NCBI RefSeq assembly: GCF_050876985.1
Contig: NZ_JBPAPP010000001.1
DNA length: 64,000 nucleotides
From: Halopseudomonas sp002296055
Lineage (GTDB): Bacteria; Pseudomonadota; Gammaproteobacteria; Pseudomonadales; Pseudomonadaceae
Reading direction: 5' to 3' (one strand)
The notes below the pieces were generated by a model. It was not told the origin of the DNA. It worked only from the letters and a program-made list of their open reading frames with translations, and searched no databases. Shown piece by piece: positions 1 to 10,326 of this stretch (positions are counted from its first letter, which is position 1; every line of letters begins with the position of its first letter). A program made the translations under genes and the position numbers.

Positions 1-1666
<1,666 letters not shown>

Positions 1667-1707
1667 GGGGCGGGAGTATATCAGCGCCGCATGGCGGGAG
1701 AAGAGCG

Positions 1708-2166
1708 ATGAATAAAAAGGGTCTGGCGCGCTGGAGTGAGCAGGTTTATGCCCGCGAGGGTGTTGCGCCGCTGCTGCTGGCGCTGCAGGACGAGGCGGGT
1801 GAGGACGTGTTGCTGCTGTTGCTGGCCGCCTGGCTGCAGCTGCAGGGGCGAGGCTTGTCAGTCGATGTATGGCAGCGGGTGCATGAGCAGCAGGCCCGTT
1901 GGCGTGGGGAGCTGATGCTGCCGCTGCGTCAGGCTCGTCGTGTGCTGGCGCAGCAGGCTGACTTACAGGCGCAATATCAGCGGCTCAAGGCGATCGAGAT
2001 TGAGGTGGAGTTGCAGCGCTTGCAGGTGCTGGAAGGCCGTCTTGGGCGGGGCGATCAGGCTGATCAGGCGATGCAGGCAGCGTTGGCTGCTGCCTGCTCA
2101 GGCCCTGTGATCGGTCAACGTGCGCAGTTGCTGACGCAACTGGCTGGGCTGCTCAGCCTTCGCTAG
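1708..2166 (+). CDS. TIGR02444-type conserved hypothetical protein
   Basis: 152-residue soluble protein rich in Leu, Gln and Ala, with no signal peptide or membrane segment. It resembles the small TIGR02444 family that sits beside the yheS-type ATPase in pseudomonads; its function is unknown. The ATG at 1708 follows a GGGAG ribosome site seven bases upstream. It begins MNKKGLARWSEQVYAREGV and has heptad-like Leu/Gln stretches around residues 85-120. Its last 14 bases overlap the end of the convergent algP-like gene. The family assignment comes from context and general similarity. Confidence 0.7.
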   Translation: MNKKGLARWSEQVYAREGVAPLLLALQDEAGEDVLLLLLAAWLQLQGRGLSVDVWQRVHEQQARWRGELMLPLRQARRVLAQQADLQAQYQRLKAIEIEVELQRLQVLEGRLGRGDQADQAMQAALAAACSGPVIGQRAQLLTQLAGLLSLR

Positions 2167-2665
2167 GCGCCTTGGCTGCGGGTGCTTTGGCCGCAGGCTT
2201 GCGGCGGGCTGGGGCGCGGCGGCTGCGTGGCTTGGCGGCGGGCTGGGGCGCGTCGCGCTTTTCCAGTGCCTGGCCTACCTGAGCGTCAATGCGCTCCAGG
2301 CCCTTGGCCAGACGCAGGGTCTGGCGCACGTCCGCTTCCAGTTGCTTGATATAGGACTCGGCGTTGCTGCGCGCGGTTTTCAGCTCTTCCAGCGCGGCCT
2401 GCAGGTCTGCCAGTTTGCGGCGGGTCTTGCTGGCGGGCTTGTCCGGGTCTTCGGCGGTGCGGTTGGCTAGCTTTTCTTCGGCCTGGCGCAGCTTGAGCTC
2501 CAGCTTCTCCTGCTGACGCAGCAGCTTGTCGAGGGCCTTACGGGCATCTTTCTCGGCCTTGCTGCACGCCTCGGCGAGGTGCTCGTTGAGGGTGCGGGTC
2601 AGGGTCTGCAGCAGGTGCAGCGGAGAGGAAACCTTGTCGTTGGAGCTGGGAGTGTCGGTGGTCAC
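2153..2665 (-). CDS. algP: AlgP-like histone H1-type regulatory protein (short form)
   Basis: 170 residues. Residues 15-130 form a charged, probably coiled-coil region full of Lys, Glu and Leu. The last 30 residues are a basic Ala/Pro/Lys/Arg tail with repeats such as KPAAKAPAAKAP, like a histone H1 tail. In P. aeruginosa AlgP (AlgR3), a similar but far longer KPAA tail is linked to alginate gene control and DNA binding. Here the tail is very short, so DNA-binding capacity may be reduced. It lies next to algQ, as in Pseudomonas. Its 3' end overlaps the convergent upstream gene by 14 bases. Confidence 0.78.
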   Translation of the reverse strand: MTTDTPSSNDKVSSPLHLLQTLTRTLNEHLAEACSKAEKDARKALDKLLRQQEKLELKLRQAEEKLANRTAEDPDKPASKTRRKLADLQAALEELKTARSNAESYIKQLEADVRQTLRLAKGLERIDAQVGQALEKRDAPQPAAKPRSRRAPARRKPAAKAPAAKAPSEG

Positions 2666-2690
2666 GCGTGATCTTCCTGTGCCTGACCGC

Positions 2691-3164
2691 TCAGACGGCG
2701 CTGAGCAGGTCTTTGTGAGCGGTATGGAGTACTTCGATCAGACAGTCTTCAAGCTCGAATCGTTCATGCAGCAGGGCGCCAAGTTGCTGGAGCTGCGTCT
2801 GCATGCTTGCCTCGTCATCGGCCCGTGCGCCTTGGCCGTACTGGTCGTTGAAGGCGACCGCCTGTAGCGTGATGGTTTCGATGCGAGGGTAGACGCGATG
2901 CGCCAGCTCAATGCCGCGCTGGTCGTCAAAATCTTGGGCTTCGCGCAGCAGCTGCTCGTAGATTTCGAAGTGTCCGGCCGATACATAGTCGACCAGAATG
3001 TCGCAGAAGGCCGTCAGGTCGTTGTCCGTCTGCTCTGTCGGTGGGGTGCGCTCGCGCAGTTGGCGGTAGTTGAGGATCAGCTGTTGACGCTCGGCCAGCC
3101 AGCGGTCGATCAACTGGTGGACGCCGCCCCAGCGTTCCTGGGAGTTGGTGCAACTGTCCAGCAT
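2691..3164 (-). CDS. algQ: Rsd/AlgQ anti-sigma-70 factor
   Basis: 157-residue protein of the Rsd/AlgQ family, which binds sigma-70 region 4 and frees core RNA polymerase for alternative sigma factors. The ATG at 3164 (MLDSCTNSQERWGGVHQLI) follows GAGGTGG on the minus strand. It fits the family length better than the 31-codon upstream extension. The all-helical sequence has conserved family features such as LIDRWLAERQ and the acidic segment HERFELEDCLIEVLH near the C-terminus. Gene order algP-algQ-dsbB matches Pseudomonas. Confidence 0.9.
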   Translation of the reverse strand: MLDSCTNSQERWGGVHQLIDRWLAERQQLILNYRQLRERTPPTEQTDNDLTAFCDILVDYVSAGHFEIYEQLLREAQDFDDQRGIELAHRVYPRIETITLQAVAFNDQYGQGARADDEASMQTQLQQLGALLHERFELEDCLIEVLHTAHKDLLSAV

Positions 3165-3287
3165 CTTCCACCTCTTCTTCCGGTGTCGGCGAACCGACGT
3201 ACAGGGTGTATGGGTTCCGGGTCCAACAGAATAGGCCAGTGCACGTGACGGCATCAAGACTTGCTTGCATGCCGTGCTGCCTGTGTC

Positions 3288-3797
3288 TCAGTCAACCTTG
3301 CGCAGCAGCTGCATGACACCGAACAGGGTGAAGCAGATAAAGGCGATCAAGGTGCCCTCGGCGATGCTCAGGCCAAGGAAGGTCCAGGTGACTTCGGCGC
3401 ACTGCGCGGTACCACTGAGAACCTGGCTGAGCACGTCCCACATGGGCATGGTTTCGAGCATGTAGTCGAGCGGCAGAATGCAGGAGGGAACCTGATCCGG
3501 CGGCAGATGCTGCAGCCATACTTGGCGCGCCGCCGTAGCCCCGCCCAGCAGTGCCGCCACGGTGAGCAGCGCGCCGTAAATGCGTGCGCCGGTGCGCTTG
3601 CCGTTGCGCGGTTCGGGATTGTGCAGCACGGCGGCCAGGCAGATAACACCAATGACCATCACCGCGATGCGTTGCAGAATGCACAGCGGGCAGGGTTCCA
3701 GCCCAACGCCATGTTCCAGGTACAGCGCGGCTGTCATGAGCAGTACGCAGGTGATCAGGGCGAGCAGATAAAGAGGGCGAGAGGCCGGCAGGGTCAT
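3288..3797 (-). CDS. dsbB: Disulfide bond formation protein B (DsbB/DsbH)
   Basis: 169-residue inner-membrane quinone reductase that reoxidises periplasmic DsbA. Four hydrophobic segments are visible. The first periplasmic loop has the CPLC redox pair (Cys36 and Cys39). The second loop has further cysteines in SCILPLDY and AQCAEVTW, the expected DsbB arrangement. The first transmembrane segment starts almost at once (PLYLLALITCVLLMTAAL). P. aeruginosa has two DsbB paralogues; the position next to algQ matches the one called dsbH. Confidence 0.92.
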   Translation of the reverse strand: MTLPASRPLYLLALITCVLLMTAALYLEHGVGLEPCPLCILQRIAVMVIGVICLAAVLHNPEPRNGKRTGARIYGALLTVAALLGGATAARQVWLQHLPPDQVPSCILPLDYMLETMPMWDVLSQVLSGTAQCAEVTWTFLGLSIAEGTLIAFICFTLFGVMQLLRKVD

Positions 3798-3901
3798 GCG
3801 TGGTTCCGTCTGTTGGTGGCTGTGCGGACGCTTACCTTAGAGCATGCGCCGCCAGGCGCACAAGACGAAATGATAGGGCGCGGCGGGGTGTCGCAGAAGG
3901 T

Positions 3902-3924
3902 GCCGGGCAGCCAGGCTGCCCGGC
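3902..3924. repeat. Perfect 11-bp inverted repeat between dsbB and secB
   Basis: GCCGGGCAGCC and its exact complement GGCTGCCCGGC are separated by a single A. The repeat lies ten bases beyond the secB stop codon and upstream of the dsbB start. It would fold into a very stable hairpin after secB, but no T-run follows on the minus strand. It may be an mRNA 3'-end stabiliser or a weak terminator. Confidence 0.6.
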
Positions 3925-3933
3925 GACCGGCAA

Positions 3934-4422
3934 TCAGGCGTTGCCGGCGGCTTCGTTGGCGCGGCGCTGCTCGGACTGGGCGAACAGGGCGTCGAAGTTG
4001 ACCGGGGACAGCATCAGGGGAGGGAAGCTGCCGCGCAGGACCAGGTTGTCGATCGCTTCACGCGCATAAGGGAACAGGATGTTCGGGCAGAAGGCGCCCA
4101 GCGTGTGGCGCAGTGCGGCGTCTTCCAGGCCGTTGATGGCGAAGATGCCGGCTTGCTGCACTTCGGCGATAAAGCAGGTTTCGTTTTCGCCGGTGGTGAC
4201 GGTGGCGTTGACCGACAGTACTACTTCGTAGATGCCCGGCTGCAGCTCGGTGTTACGCGTGTTCAGATCCAGGTTGACGTGGGGGTTCCACTGGGTCTGG
4301 AAAATGGCCGGGGCCTTCGGCGATTCAAAGGACAGGTCCTTAACGTAGATGCGCTGCAGGCTGAACTGCGGTTGGTTAGCCTCGGCGCCGTTGGCAGCCT
4401 GGTTGTTTTGTTCTTCGGCCAT
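3934..4422 (-). CDS. secB: Protein-export chaperone SecB
   Basis: 162-residue cytoplasmic tetrameric chaperone that keeps preproteins unfolded and hands them to SecA. It shows the family core: FSLQRIYVKDLSFESPKAP, then the NLDLNT and VVLSV strands, and the C-terminal segment CPNILFPYAREAIDNLVLRG. The last 20 residues are charged and Ala-rich. The ATG at 4422 follows AAGGA. It is the distal gene of a rhodanese-grxC-secB minus-strand cluster, the standard order in Pseudomonas. Confidence 0.97.
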   Translation of the reverse strand: MAEEQNNQAANGAEANQPQFSLQRIYVKDLSFESPKAPAIFQTQWNPHVNLDLNTRNTELQPGIYEVVLSVNATVTTGENETCFIAEVQQAGIFAINGLEDAALRHTLGAFCPNILFPYAREAIDNLVLRGSFPPLMLSPVNFDALFAQSEQRRANEAAGNA

Positions 4423-4472
4423 CGAAAAAATCCTTGCTGTGATGGTAAATGATGCGTGTTGGAAAGAGCTGC

Positions 4473-4730
4473 TTACCCTGCCAGCAGCGCATCCAGTTGT
4501 CCAGCGCGTGCGCAGGCGTAGAGTTCGTCGCAGCCGCCAACGTGGGTGTCGCCAATCCAGATCTGCGGCACCGAGGTGCGCCCACCCGCCAGACGCGTCA
4601 TTTCTGCGCGCACCTTGGGCTGGCCGTCCACGCAGATTTCCTGAAACTCCACGCCCTTGCTCGCCAGCAATTGCTTGGCGCGCATGCAGAAGGGGCAGTA
4701 GTCGCTGCTGTAGATCACCACGTCAGCCAT
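4473..4730 (-). CDS. grxC: Glutaredoxin 3 (GrxC)
   Basis: 85-residue dithiol glutaredoxin that reduces disulfides and mixed glutathione disulfides. The active site is CPFC at Cys12-Cys15, after the beta strand ADVVIYSSD. The cis-Pro motif is TSVPQIWIG, and the glutathione-binding GG is followed by CDEL (VGGCDELYA). It starts one base after the stop of the rhodanese gene, so the two are almost certainly co-transcribed. Confidence 0.96.
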   Translation of the reverse strand: MADVVIYSSDYCPFCMRAKQLLASKGVEFQEICVDGQPKVRAEMTRLAGGRTSVPQIWIGDTHVGGCDELYACARAGQLDALLAG

Positions 4731-4731
4731 G

Positions 4732-5154
4732 TCACTTCACCAGCGGCAGGTTGTCGGAGCGCCAGCTGGCAATGCCGCCAGACAGGCGCACTACGTTGTC
4801 GTGGCCGGCGGCCTTGAGCTGTTTGGCGCAACCGCCCGCGTGCTGGCCGGCAGCACATACCAGCAGCAGCGGCTTGCCCTTGTGCTTGTCCAGCTCGCTC
4901 ATGCGATTGGTCAGTGACTCGTAGGGGATGTTCAGCGAGTCGACAATATGGCCGGCGCTGAAATCTTTTTTCGGGCGCAGGTCAACCACGACGGCGTTCT
5001 CGCGGTTGATCAGGGTAGTCGCTTCACTGGTGCTGACGGCCTTGCCGCTCTTGCGACCCTCGGTGAACAGCAACAGGGCCAGCACAATCAGAAAGGCGCT
5101 GGTCAGCAGGTAGTGGTTGCCGATGAATTCGATCAGGTGTTGAAAAAACTGCAT
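4732..5154 (-). CDS. Membrane-anchored rhodanese-domain protein (YibN type)
   Basis: 140 residues. An N-terminal membrane segment (LLTSAFLIVLALLLF, about residues 17-31) is followed by one rhodanese domain. The likely catalytic Cys is in LLLVCAAGQHAGGC. VVDLRPKKDFSAGHIVDSLNIP is split here only by description; it holds the conserved Asp-Leu-Arg and Gly-His of the family. The start at 5154 (MQFFQHLIEF) was chosen over an upstream ATG that would add 38 unlikely residues. In this gene order it is probably a sulfur-transfer or redox partner of GrxC. Confidence 0.85.
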   Translation of the reverse strand: MQFFQHLIEFIGNHYLLTSAFLIVLALLLFTEGRKSGKAVSTSEATTLINRENAVVVDLRPKKDFSAGHIVDSLNIPYESLTNRMSELDKHKGKPLLLVCAAGQHAGGCAKQLKAAGHDNVVRLSGGIASWRSDNLPLVK

Positions 5155-5326
5155 TGACGGGCTTCCGGGCGTTAAAAAGAGGGCGAGTATACACTTAAGC
5201 TCGGCTGATCCGCGACGGGATCGGCCAAGCATGACAGCCGGGGGGCTGGCAAGTAAACTGTGCGGCAAGTTTGCGGCGGCAGTGCCCGCGGTTCCCCTTG
5301 AACCCTTCCAACGAGAGCTTTGTGCA

Positions 5327-6865
5327 ATGACAGCAGCCCCTAAACCGCTGGTCCTGATGATTCTGGATGGCTTCGGTCACAGCGAGATCCCTGACTCCAA
5401 CGCCATTATGGCCGCCAAGACTCCGGTATGGGATGCCCTCTGGCAAAACGCACCGCACACGCTGGTGTCCGGCTCGGGTATGGATGTCGGTCTGCCGGAC
5501 GGCCAAATGGGCAACTCGGAAGTGGGGCATATGAATCTCGGCGCCGGCCGGGTGGTGTACCAGGACTTTACGCGGGTCACCAAGTCGATTCAGGACGGCG
5601 AGTTCTTCTCCAACGAGGTGATCTGCGCCGCCGTCGACAAGGCCGTGTCCGCCGGGCGCGCAGTGCATATCATGGGCCTGTTGTCTGATGGTGGCGTGCA
5701 CAGCCATCAGGACCACCTCGCTGCGATGGTCGAGCTGGCCGCCAAGCGTGGCGCCGAGCAGATCTATGTGCACGGCTTTCTGGATGGCCGCGATACACCG
5801 CCGCGCAGCGCAGCGCCCTCGCTGCAGTTGATGGAAGATACCTATGCGCGCCTGGGCAAGGGCCGTACCGCCAGCCTGATCGGGCGTTATTTCGCCATGG
5901 ACCGCGACAACCGCTGGGAGCGTGTTGAGGCTGCCTACAACCTGATTACCGAGGGTCGGGGTGAGTTTGCTGCCGAGAGCGCCGCCGATGCGCTGGCTGC
6001 TGCCTACGAGCGTGGTGAGAGCGACGAATTCGTTAAGGCGACCACCGTGGGCGCGCCGGTTCGAGTGGAAGATGGCGACGCGGTGGTGTTCATGAACTTC
6101 CGCGCCGACCGCGCACGCGAGTTGAGCCGGGCCTTTGTTGAGCCGGCGTTCAGCGGCTTTACCCGCAGCCGCGAGATCGCTCTGGCTGGCTATATAATGC
6201 TGACCCAGTACGCCGCTGATATCCCCGCGCCCTGCGCCTTCCCGGCTGGCTCGCTGGTCAACGTGCTGGGTGAGTACCTGGCCAAGCAGGGCAAGACCCA
6301 GCTGCGCATCGCTGAAACTGAAAAGTACGCTCACGTCACCTTCTTCTTCTCCGGTGGTCGCGAGGAGCCCTTTGAGGGCGAAGAGCGCATTTTGATCCCT
6401 TCTCCGCAGGTTGCCACGTACGACCTGCAGCCGGAGATGAGTGCGCCGGAGGTCACCGACCGCATCGTCGAGGCGATTGAGCAGCAGCGTTATGACGCCA
6501 TCATCGTCAATTACGCCAACGGCGACATGGTTGGGCATACCGGGGTGTTTGAGGCCGCCGTGGCGGCGGTCGAGTGTCTCGACCGTTGCATCGCGCGCAT
6601 CACCGCCGCGCTGGAGAAGGTCGGAGGCGAGGCGCTGATTACTGCGGACCACGGCAACGTCGAGCAAATGTCCGACGAGCACACTGGTCAGGCCCACACC
6701 GCTCATACCTGTGAGCCAGTGCCCTTCGTTTATGTCGGTCCGCGCCAGATCGAGATGCGCGATGGCGGCATTCTCTCCGATGTGGCGCCGACCATGCTGA
6801 CGCTGATGGGGCTGGAGCAACCGGCAGAGATGACCGGGCGCAGCATCATCACCCGGGTGCAGTAA
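5327..6865 (+). CDS. gpmI: 2,3-bisphosphoglycerate-independent phosphoglycerate mutase
   Basis: 512 residues, the full family length. It interconverts 3- and 2-phosphoglycerate using two Mn ions and a phosphoserine. It begins TAAPKPLVLMILDGFGHSE, with the metal-ligand Asp. The phosphorylated Ser is in MGNSEVGHMN. Metal-binding motifs ITADHGNVEQM and HTAHTCEPVPF follow near the C-terminus. The ATG at 5327 matches the family N-terminus; an upstream ATG at 5231 would add 32 residues. It is divergent from the rhodanese-grxC-secB cluster and leads the envC-ctpA run. Confidence 0.97.
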   Translation: MTAAPKPLVLMILDGFGHSEIPDSNAIMAAKTPVWDALWQNAPHTLVSGSGMDVGLPDGQMGNSEVGHMNLGAGRVVYQDFTRVTKSIQDGEFFSNEVICAAVDKAVSAGRAVHIMGLLSDGGVHSHQDHLAAMVELAAKRGAEQIYVHGFLDGRDTPPRSAAPSLQLMEDTYARLGKGRTASLIGRYFAMDRDNRWERVEAAYNLITEGRGEFAAESAADALAAAYERGESDEFVKATTVGAPVRVEDGDAVVFMNFRADRARELSRAFVEPAFSGFTRSREIALAGYIMLTQYAADIPAPCAFPAGSLVNVLGEYLAKQGKTQLRIAETEKYAHVTFFFSGGREEPFEGEERILIPSPQVATYDLQPEMSAPEVTDRIVEAIEQQRYDAIIVNYANGDMVGHTGVFEAAVAAVECLDRCIARITAALEKVGGEALITADHGNVEQMSDEHTGQAHTAHTCEPVPFVYVGPRQIEMRDGGILSDVAPTMLTLMGLEQPAEMTGRSIITRVQ

Positions 6866-6870
6866 GCAGC

Positions 6871-8049
6871 ATGCGCACGCACGGACGCGCAAGGCACTGG
6901 CTGACAGCGGCGCTGCTGGTAATGGGCGGCGTCTGTGCGTCGCCGTTGCTGGCTGATCAGCCCGAAGACGCCCGCGCCGCGCGGGCCGAGCTGGAAAAGG
7001 CGCAGGCTGATATCGAACGCCTCAAGCAGGTGCTCAGCGAGCTGCGCCAGGAGGCCTCGGGCCTGGAGGCCGAGCTCAAGGAGAGTGAAACCGACATCGG
7101 CCGCCTGCAACGTGAGAGCGGTGAGCTGGAGCAGCAGATCCGCGAGGGCGAGAGCCGTCTGCAGGAGCTACACCAGCAGGCCGAGCAATTGCAGGCGTCA
7201 CTCGACGCGCAGCAGGAGCAGATCGCTCGTCAGGTGCGCGCCGCCTACATGGCGGGGCAGCAGGGTTACATGAAGCTGCTGCTCAACCAAGATGATCCGG
7301 GTCGCATGGCGCGCATGCTGCGCTACTACGAATACGTGGGGCGTGCGCGGGTTGAGGAAATCAGCCGTTTCAATGACACCATCGCGCAGGTACAGCAAGC
7401 CTCGGCAGCCGCTGCCGCCCAGCAGACTGAGCTGCAACAGCAGCGTGAAGGATTGGCCAGTCGGGCCGACGCGCTGCGTGCCGAGCAGCGCAAACGCACA
7501 CAAGTGCTGGCCTCGCTGCAGGGCCAGCAACGCTCCCAGAACGAGCAGCTGCGCAGTCGTGAAGCAGAGCGTGCGGAACTCAATCGGGTTATCAAGCGTC
7601 TTGAAGAGGCAGTGGTCAGTATTCCCACACCGGCCGGTAACCAGCCCTTTGCCCAGGCACGCGGCAAGTTGCCGTTGCCTTTGAAGGGGCGGATACAGGC
7701 CCGATTTGGTAGTCAGCGCGGTAGTGACGCACGGCTGAAATGGGATGGTTTGCTGATCAGCGCAGCGGCTGGCAGCCAGGTTAGTGCCATTCACGGTGGT
7801 CGAGTGGTGTTTGCCGATTGGTTGCGTGGCTCCGGCCTGCTACTGATTTTGGATCACGGTGACGGTTATCTCAGCCTGTACGGCCATAACCAGAGCCTGC
7901 TGAAAGAAGTGGGTGCCTGGGTGCAGCCCGGCGAGGCGATTGCAACCGTGGGCAGCAGTGGCGGCCAGGCTGATCCGTCGCTCTACTTTGCCATTCGTCA
8001 TCGCGGGCAGGCGCTGGACCCGGCACGCTGGTGTATGCTGTCTGGATGA
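6871..8049 (+). CDS. envC: Murein hydrolase activator EnvC
   Basis: 392 residues: a signal peptide (about 1-28), a long coiled coil (30-250) rich in Glu/Gln/Arg, and a C-terminal LytM/M23 domain (about 285-390). The LytM metal motifs are degenerate: KWDGLLI replaces the HxGID-type site and LYFAIRH replaces HLHFE. This is as known for EnvC, which activates amidases at the septum instead of cutting peptidoglycan itself. It starts five bases after gpmI and is followed by ctpA, a conserved trio. Confidence 0.92.
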   Translation: MRTHGRARHWLTAALLVMGGVCASPLLADQPEDARAARAELEKAQADIERLKQVLSELRQEASGLEAELKESETDIGRLQRESGELEQQIREGESRLQELHQQAEQLQASLDAQQEQIARQVRAAYMAGQQGYMKLLLNQDDPGRMARMLRYYEYVGRARVEEISRFNDTIAQVQQASAAAAAQQTELQQQREGLASRADALRAEQRKRTQVLASLQGQQRSQNEQLRSREAERAELNRVIKRLEEAVVSIPTPAGNQPFAQARGKLPLPLKGRIQARFGSQRGSDARLKWDGLLISAAAGSQVSAIHGGRVVFADWLRGSGLLLILDHGDGYLSLYGHNQSLLKEVGAWVQPGEAIATVGSSGGQADPSLYFAIRHRGQALDPARWCMLSG

Positions 8050-8098
8050 CGGCGCGCTGGTGGGGTGGCCGCTCGATTTCCCTGGATTGGAGAGTTAC

Positions 8099-9385
8099 AT
8101 GATTGCAGCGCGTAGTCTGTTGGTGGCCGGCCTGAGCCTGGCGTTTGTTATGCCCCTGCAGGCCCAGGAGCAACCGGCCCAATCCGCCGCAGCGCCGCTG
8201 CCGTTGAACGAGCTGCGCACCTTTGCTGAAGTCTTTGAGCGCATCCGCGCTGCCTACGTTGAACCAGTCGACGATGCCACCCTGCTGGACAACGCCGTGC
8301 GCGGCATGCTGGAGGGGCTGGACCCGCACTCGGCTTATCTCACCCCCGAGGACTACACCGGTCTGCAGGACACCACCGAAGGCCAGTTTGGCGGCCTGGG
8401 CATAGAAGTCGGCCAGGAAGATGGCTTCCTCAAGGTGGTATCGCCGATTGACGACACGCCGGCCGCCGAGGCAGGTATCGAGGCGGGCGATCTGATCGTC
8501 AAGATCGACGACCAGCCGGTTAAGGGCATCAGCCTGATGGACGCGGTAGACCGCATGCGCGGCGAGCCGGGCTCGGAGATTCGTCTTACCTTGGTGCGTG
8601 ACAACGGCCGCCCCTTTGAGGTCACCCTGACCCGCGCCATCATCAAGGTCAAGAGTGTGAAGACCGAAGAGCTGGAGCCGGGCTATGCCTATCTGCGCAT
8701 TACCCAGTTCCAGAACAATACCGGCGATGAAGTGCGCACCAGCCTCAACCGTCTGAATGCCAATGGCGACCTCAAAGGCTTGGTGCTGGATCTGCGCAAT
8801 AACCCTGGCGGCGTGCTGCAGTCGGCGGTTGAAGTGGTGGACAGCTTTGTCGATCAGGGGCTGATCGTGTACACCAAGGGTCGGCTGAGTAATGCCGAGC
8901 TGCGTTACAGCGCGACCAGCAGCAACCCGTCCGGCAGTGTGCCGCTGGTGGTGCTGATTAACGGCGGTTCGGCCTCGGCGTCGGAGATCGTTGCTGGCGC
9001 CCTGCAAGACCACGGCCGCGGCGTGATCATGGGCACTGATAGTTTCGGCAAGGGCTCGGTGCAGACCGTCCTGCCACTGAACAATGACCGCGCACTCAAG
9101 CTGACCACCGCCCTGTATTACACGCCTAAAGGCCGCTCGATTCAGGCCCAGGGCATCGTGCCGGACATTCGCGTTGAGCGCGCCCACGTGACGCTCGATG
9201 ACGTAGCCGACAGCGGTGGCTATCGCGAGGCAGATCTGGCTGGCCACCTGAACAATGCCAGCGGTCAGGAGCGCCCCACCGGCAGTTTGCCGCAGCGCGA
9301 GCGCGGTGAGCTGGATGCCGACTATCAGCTGAATCAGGCGCTTAACCTGCTTAAGGGGCTTAACATCGTTCGCAGCGTCGAGTGA
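8099..9385 (+). CDS. ctpA: S41 C-terminal processing protease (CtpA family)
   Basis: 428-residue periplasmic serine protease. The signal peptide ends near AQA (residue 22). A PDZ domain spans about 80-180 (GGLGIEVGQEDG to GSEIRLTLVR). The Ser of the Ser-Lys dyad is in GGSASASEIVAGALQD and the Lys in GKGSVQTVLP. The ATG at 8099 follows GGAGAG and gives a clean signal peptide; the longer frame overlaps envC. In Pseudomonas, CtpA works with the lipoprotein LbcA on cell-wall hydrolases. Confidence 0.93.
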   Translation: MIAARSLLVAGLSLAFVMPLQAQEQPAQSAAAPLPLNELRTFAEVFERIRAAYVEPVDDATLLDNAVRGMLEGLDPHSAYLTPEDYTGLQDTTEGQFGGLGIEVGQEDGFLKVVSPIDDTPAAEAGIEAGDLIVKIDDQPVKGISLMDAVDRMRGEPGSEIRLTLVRDNGRPFEVTLTRAIIKVKSVKTEELEPGYAYLRITQFQNNTGDEVRTSLNRLNANGDLKGLVLDLRNNPGGVLQSAVEVVDSFVDQGLIVYTKGRLSNAELRYSATSSNPSGSVPLVVLINGGSASASEIVAGALQDHGRGVIMGTDSFGKGSVQTVLPLNNDRALKLTTALYYTPKGRSIQAQGIVPDIRVERAHVTLDDVADSGGYREADLAGHLNNASGQERPTGSLPQRERGELDADYQLNQALNLLKGLNIVRSVE

Positions 9386-10311
9386 GGCGGCCGGGTTTTG
9401 CCGGGCTGCGTAGCGGTCTGGCGGTGTTGCTGTTGGCGTTGCTGAGCGCCTGCTCCGACGATGGTGCCGAGCAAGCGGCTAGCTCGGAGCCTGTCTCCGA
9501 GCCGGTTCAGCAGGCCGTGCCAACGCCTGAACCGATCAGCGAGCCAGCGCAGGTGTTAGAGCCGCCGGTTGCTGACGAGTCTATCGCCCCTGCCGCCGCG
9601 CCCCCAGTCGCATCTGTGCCTGAGCCTGAGCCGGCTCCTTCCAGCGCTGCACTGCCGCGCCTGGCCATTATCATCGATGACGTGGGGCAAAGCCTGACGG
9701 TCGGCCGCCGCGTGGTGGCGCTACCTGGGCCGGTTGCGCTGGCTATTTTGCCGCAGCTGCCCCATTCCCAAACGCTGGCCGAAGAGGCTGCCACTGCCGG
9801 CAAGCCGGTAATGCTGCATTTGCCGATGGAAAACATGGCCGGCCTGTCGATTGGTCCGGGCGGGCTGACCACGGCGATGGCTGAGGGTGAGTTTCGCAGC
9901 CGGTTGCAGCAAAGCCTGAACGCCTTCGGCCCGATTCAGGGCGTCAACAACCATATGGGCAGCCGGCTGACGGCTGACCGCCAGCGCATGGACTGGCTGA
10001 TGCAGGTGCTGGCCGAGCGGCAGCTGTTCTTTGTCGACAGTCGTACCACTGCCCAGACTCAGGCCGCCTTCGCCGCCAAGGCTGCACGGGTGCCGCATGT
10101 CTCGCGAGACATCTTTTTGGACAATGTGCGCAGCGAGGCCGAGATCGACCACGAGTTTCGCCTGGTGCTGGCGCGTGCCCGCAAGCAGGGGGCGGCGGTG
10201 CTGATCGGTCATCCCTATCCGGAAACCCTGGATTACCTGGAGCGCCGCCTGCCGCAACTGGAGTCAGAGGGGGTGCGGTTGGTGAGTGTGCAGGGGGTGT
10301 TGGAGCGGTAG
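9382..10311 (+). CDS. Divergent polysaccharide deacetylase family protein (YibQ type)
   Basis: 309 residues, starting at GTG 9382 and overlapping the ctpA stop by four bases. The N-terminal hydrophobic segment has a lipobox-like LLSAC (Cys near residue 24). A Pro/Glu/Ala linker runs to about residue 90, then a carbohydrate-esterase-4-like domain. That domain has LAIIIDDVGQS, VMLHLPMEN and VNNHMGSRLT; the Asp-Asp and His positions are the remaining metal-site residues. The envC-ctpA-yibQ order is common in gammaproteobacteria and suggests an envelope role. The substrate is unknown. Confidence 0.85.
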   Translation: MRRPGFAGLRSGLAVLLLALLSACSDDGAEQAASSEPVSEPVQQAVPTPEPISEPAQVLEPPVADESIAPAAAPPVASVPEPEPAPSSAALPRLAIIIDDVGQSLTVGRRVVALPGPVALAILPQLPHSQTLAEEAATAGKPVMLHLPMENMAGLSIGPGGLTTAMAEGEFRSRLQQSLNAFGPIQGVNNHMGSRLTADRQRMDWLMQVLAERQLFFVDSRTTAQTQAAFAAKAARVPHVSRDIFLDNVRSEAEIDHEFRLVLARARKQGAAVLIGHPYPETLDYLERRLPQLESEGVRLVSVQGVLER

Positions 10312-10326
10312 TGCCACCGCTTTGAT

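Noticed and set aside
5195..6892. Open frame of 565 codons on the minus strand opposite gpmI
   Set aside because: It lies antisense to a clear 512-residue enzyme, has no family motifs and reflects GC-rich codon bias. The long minus frames opposite ctpA and plus frames opposite hisA-H-B are the same kind of artefact.
6871..8049. EnvC as a broken peptidase because its metal motifs are degenerate
   Set aside because: Loss of LytM metal ligands is the normal state for EnvC, which activates amidases.
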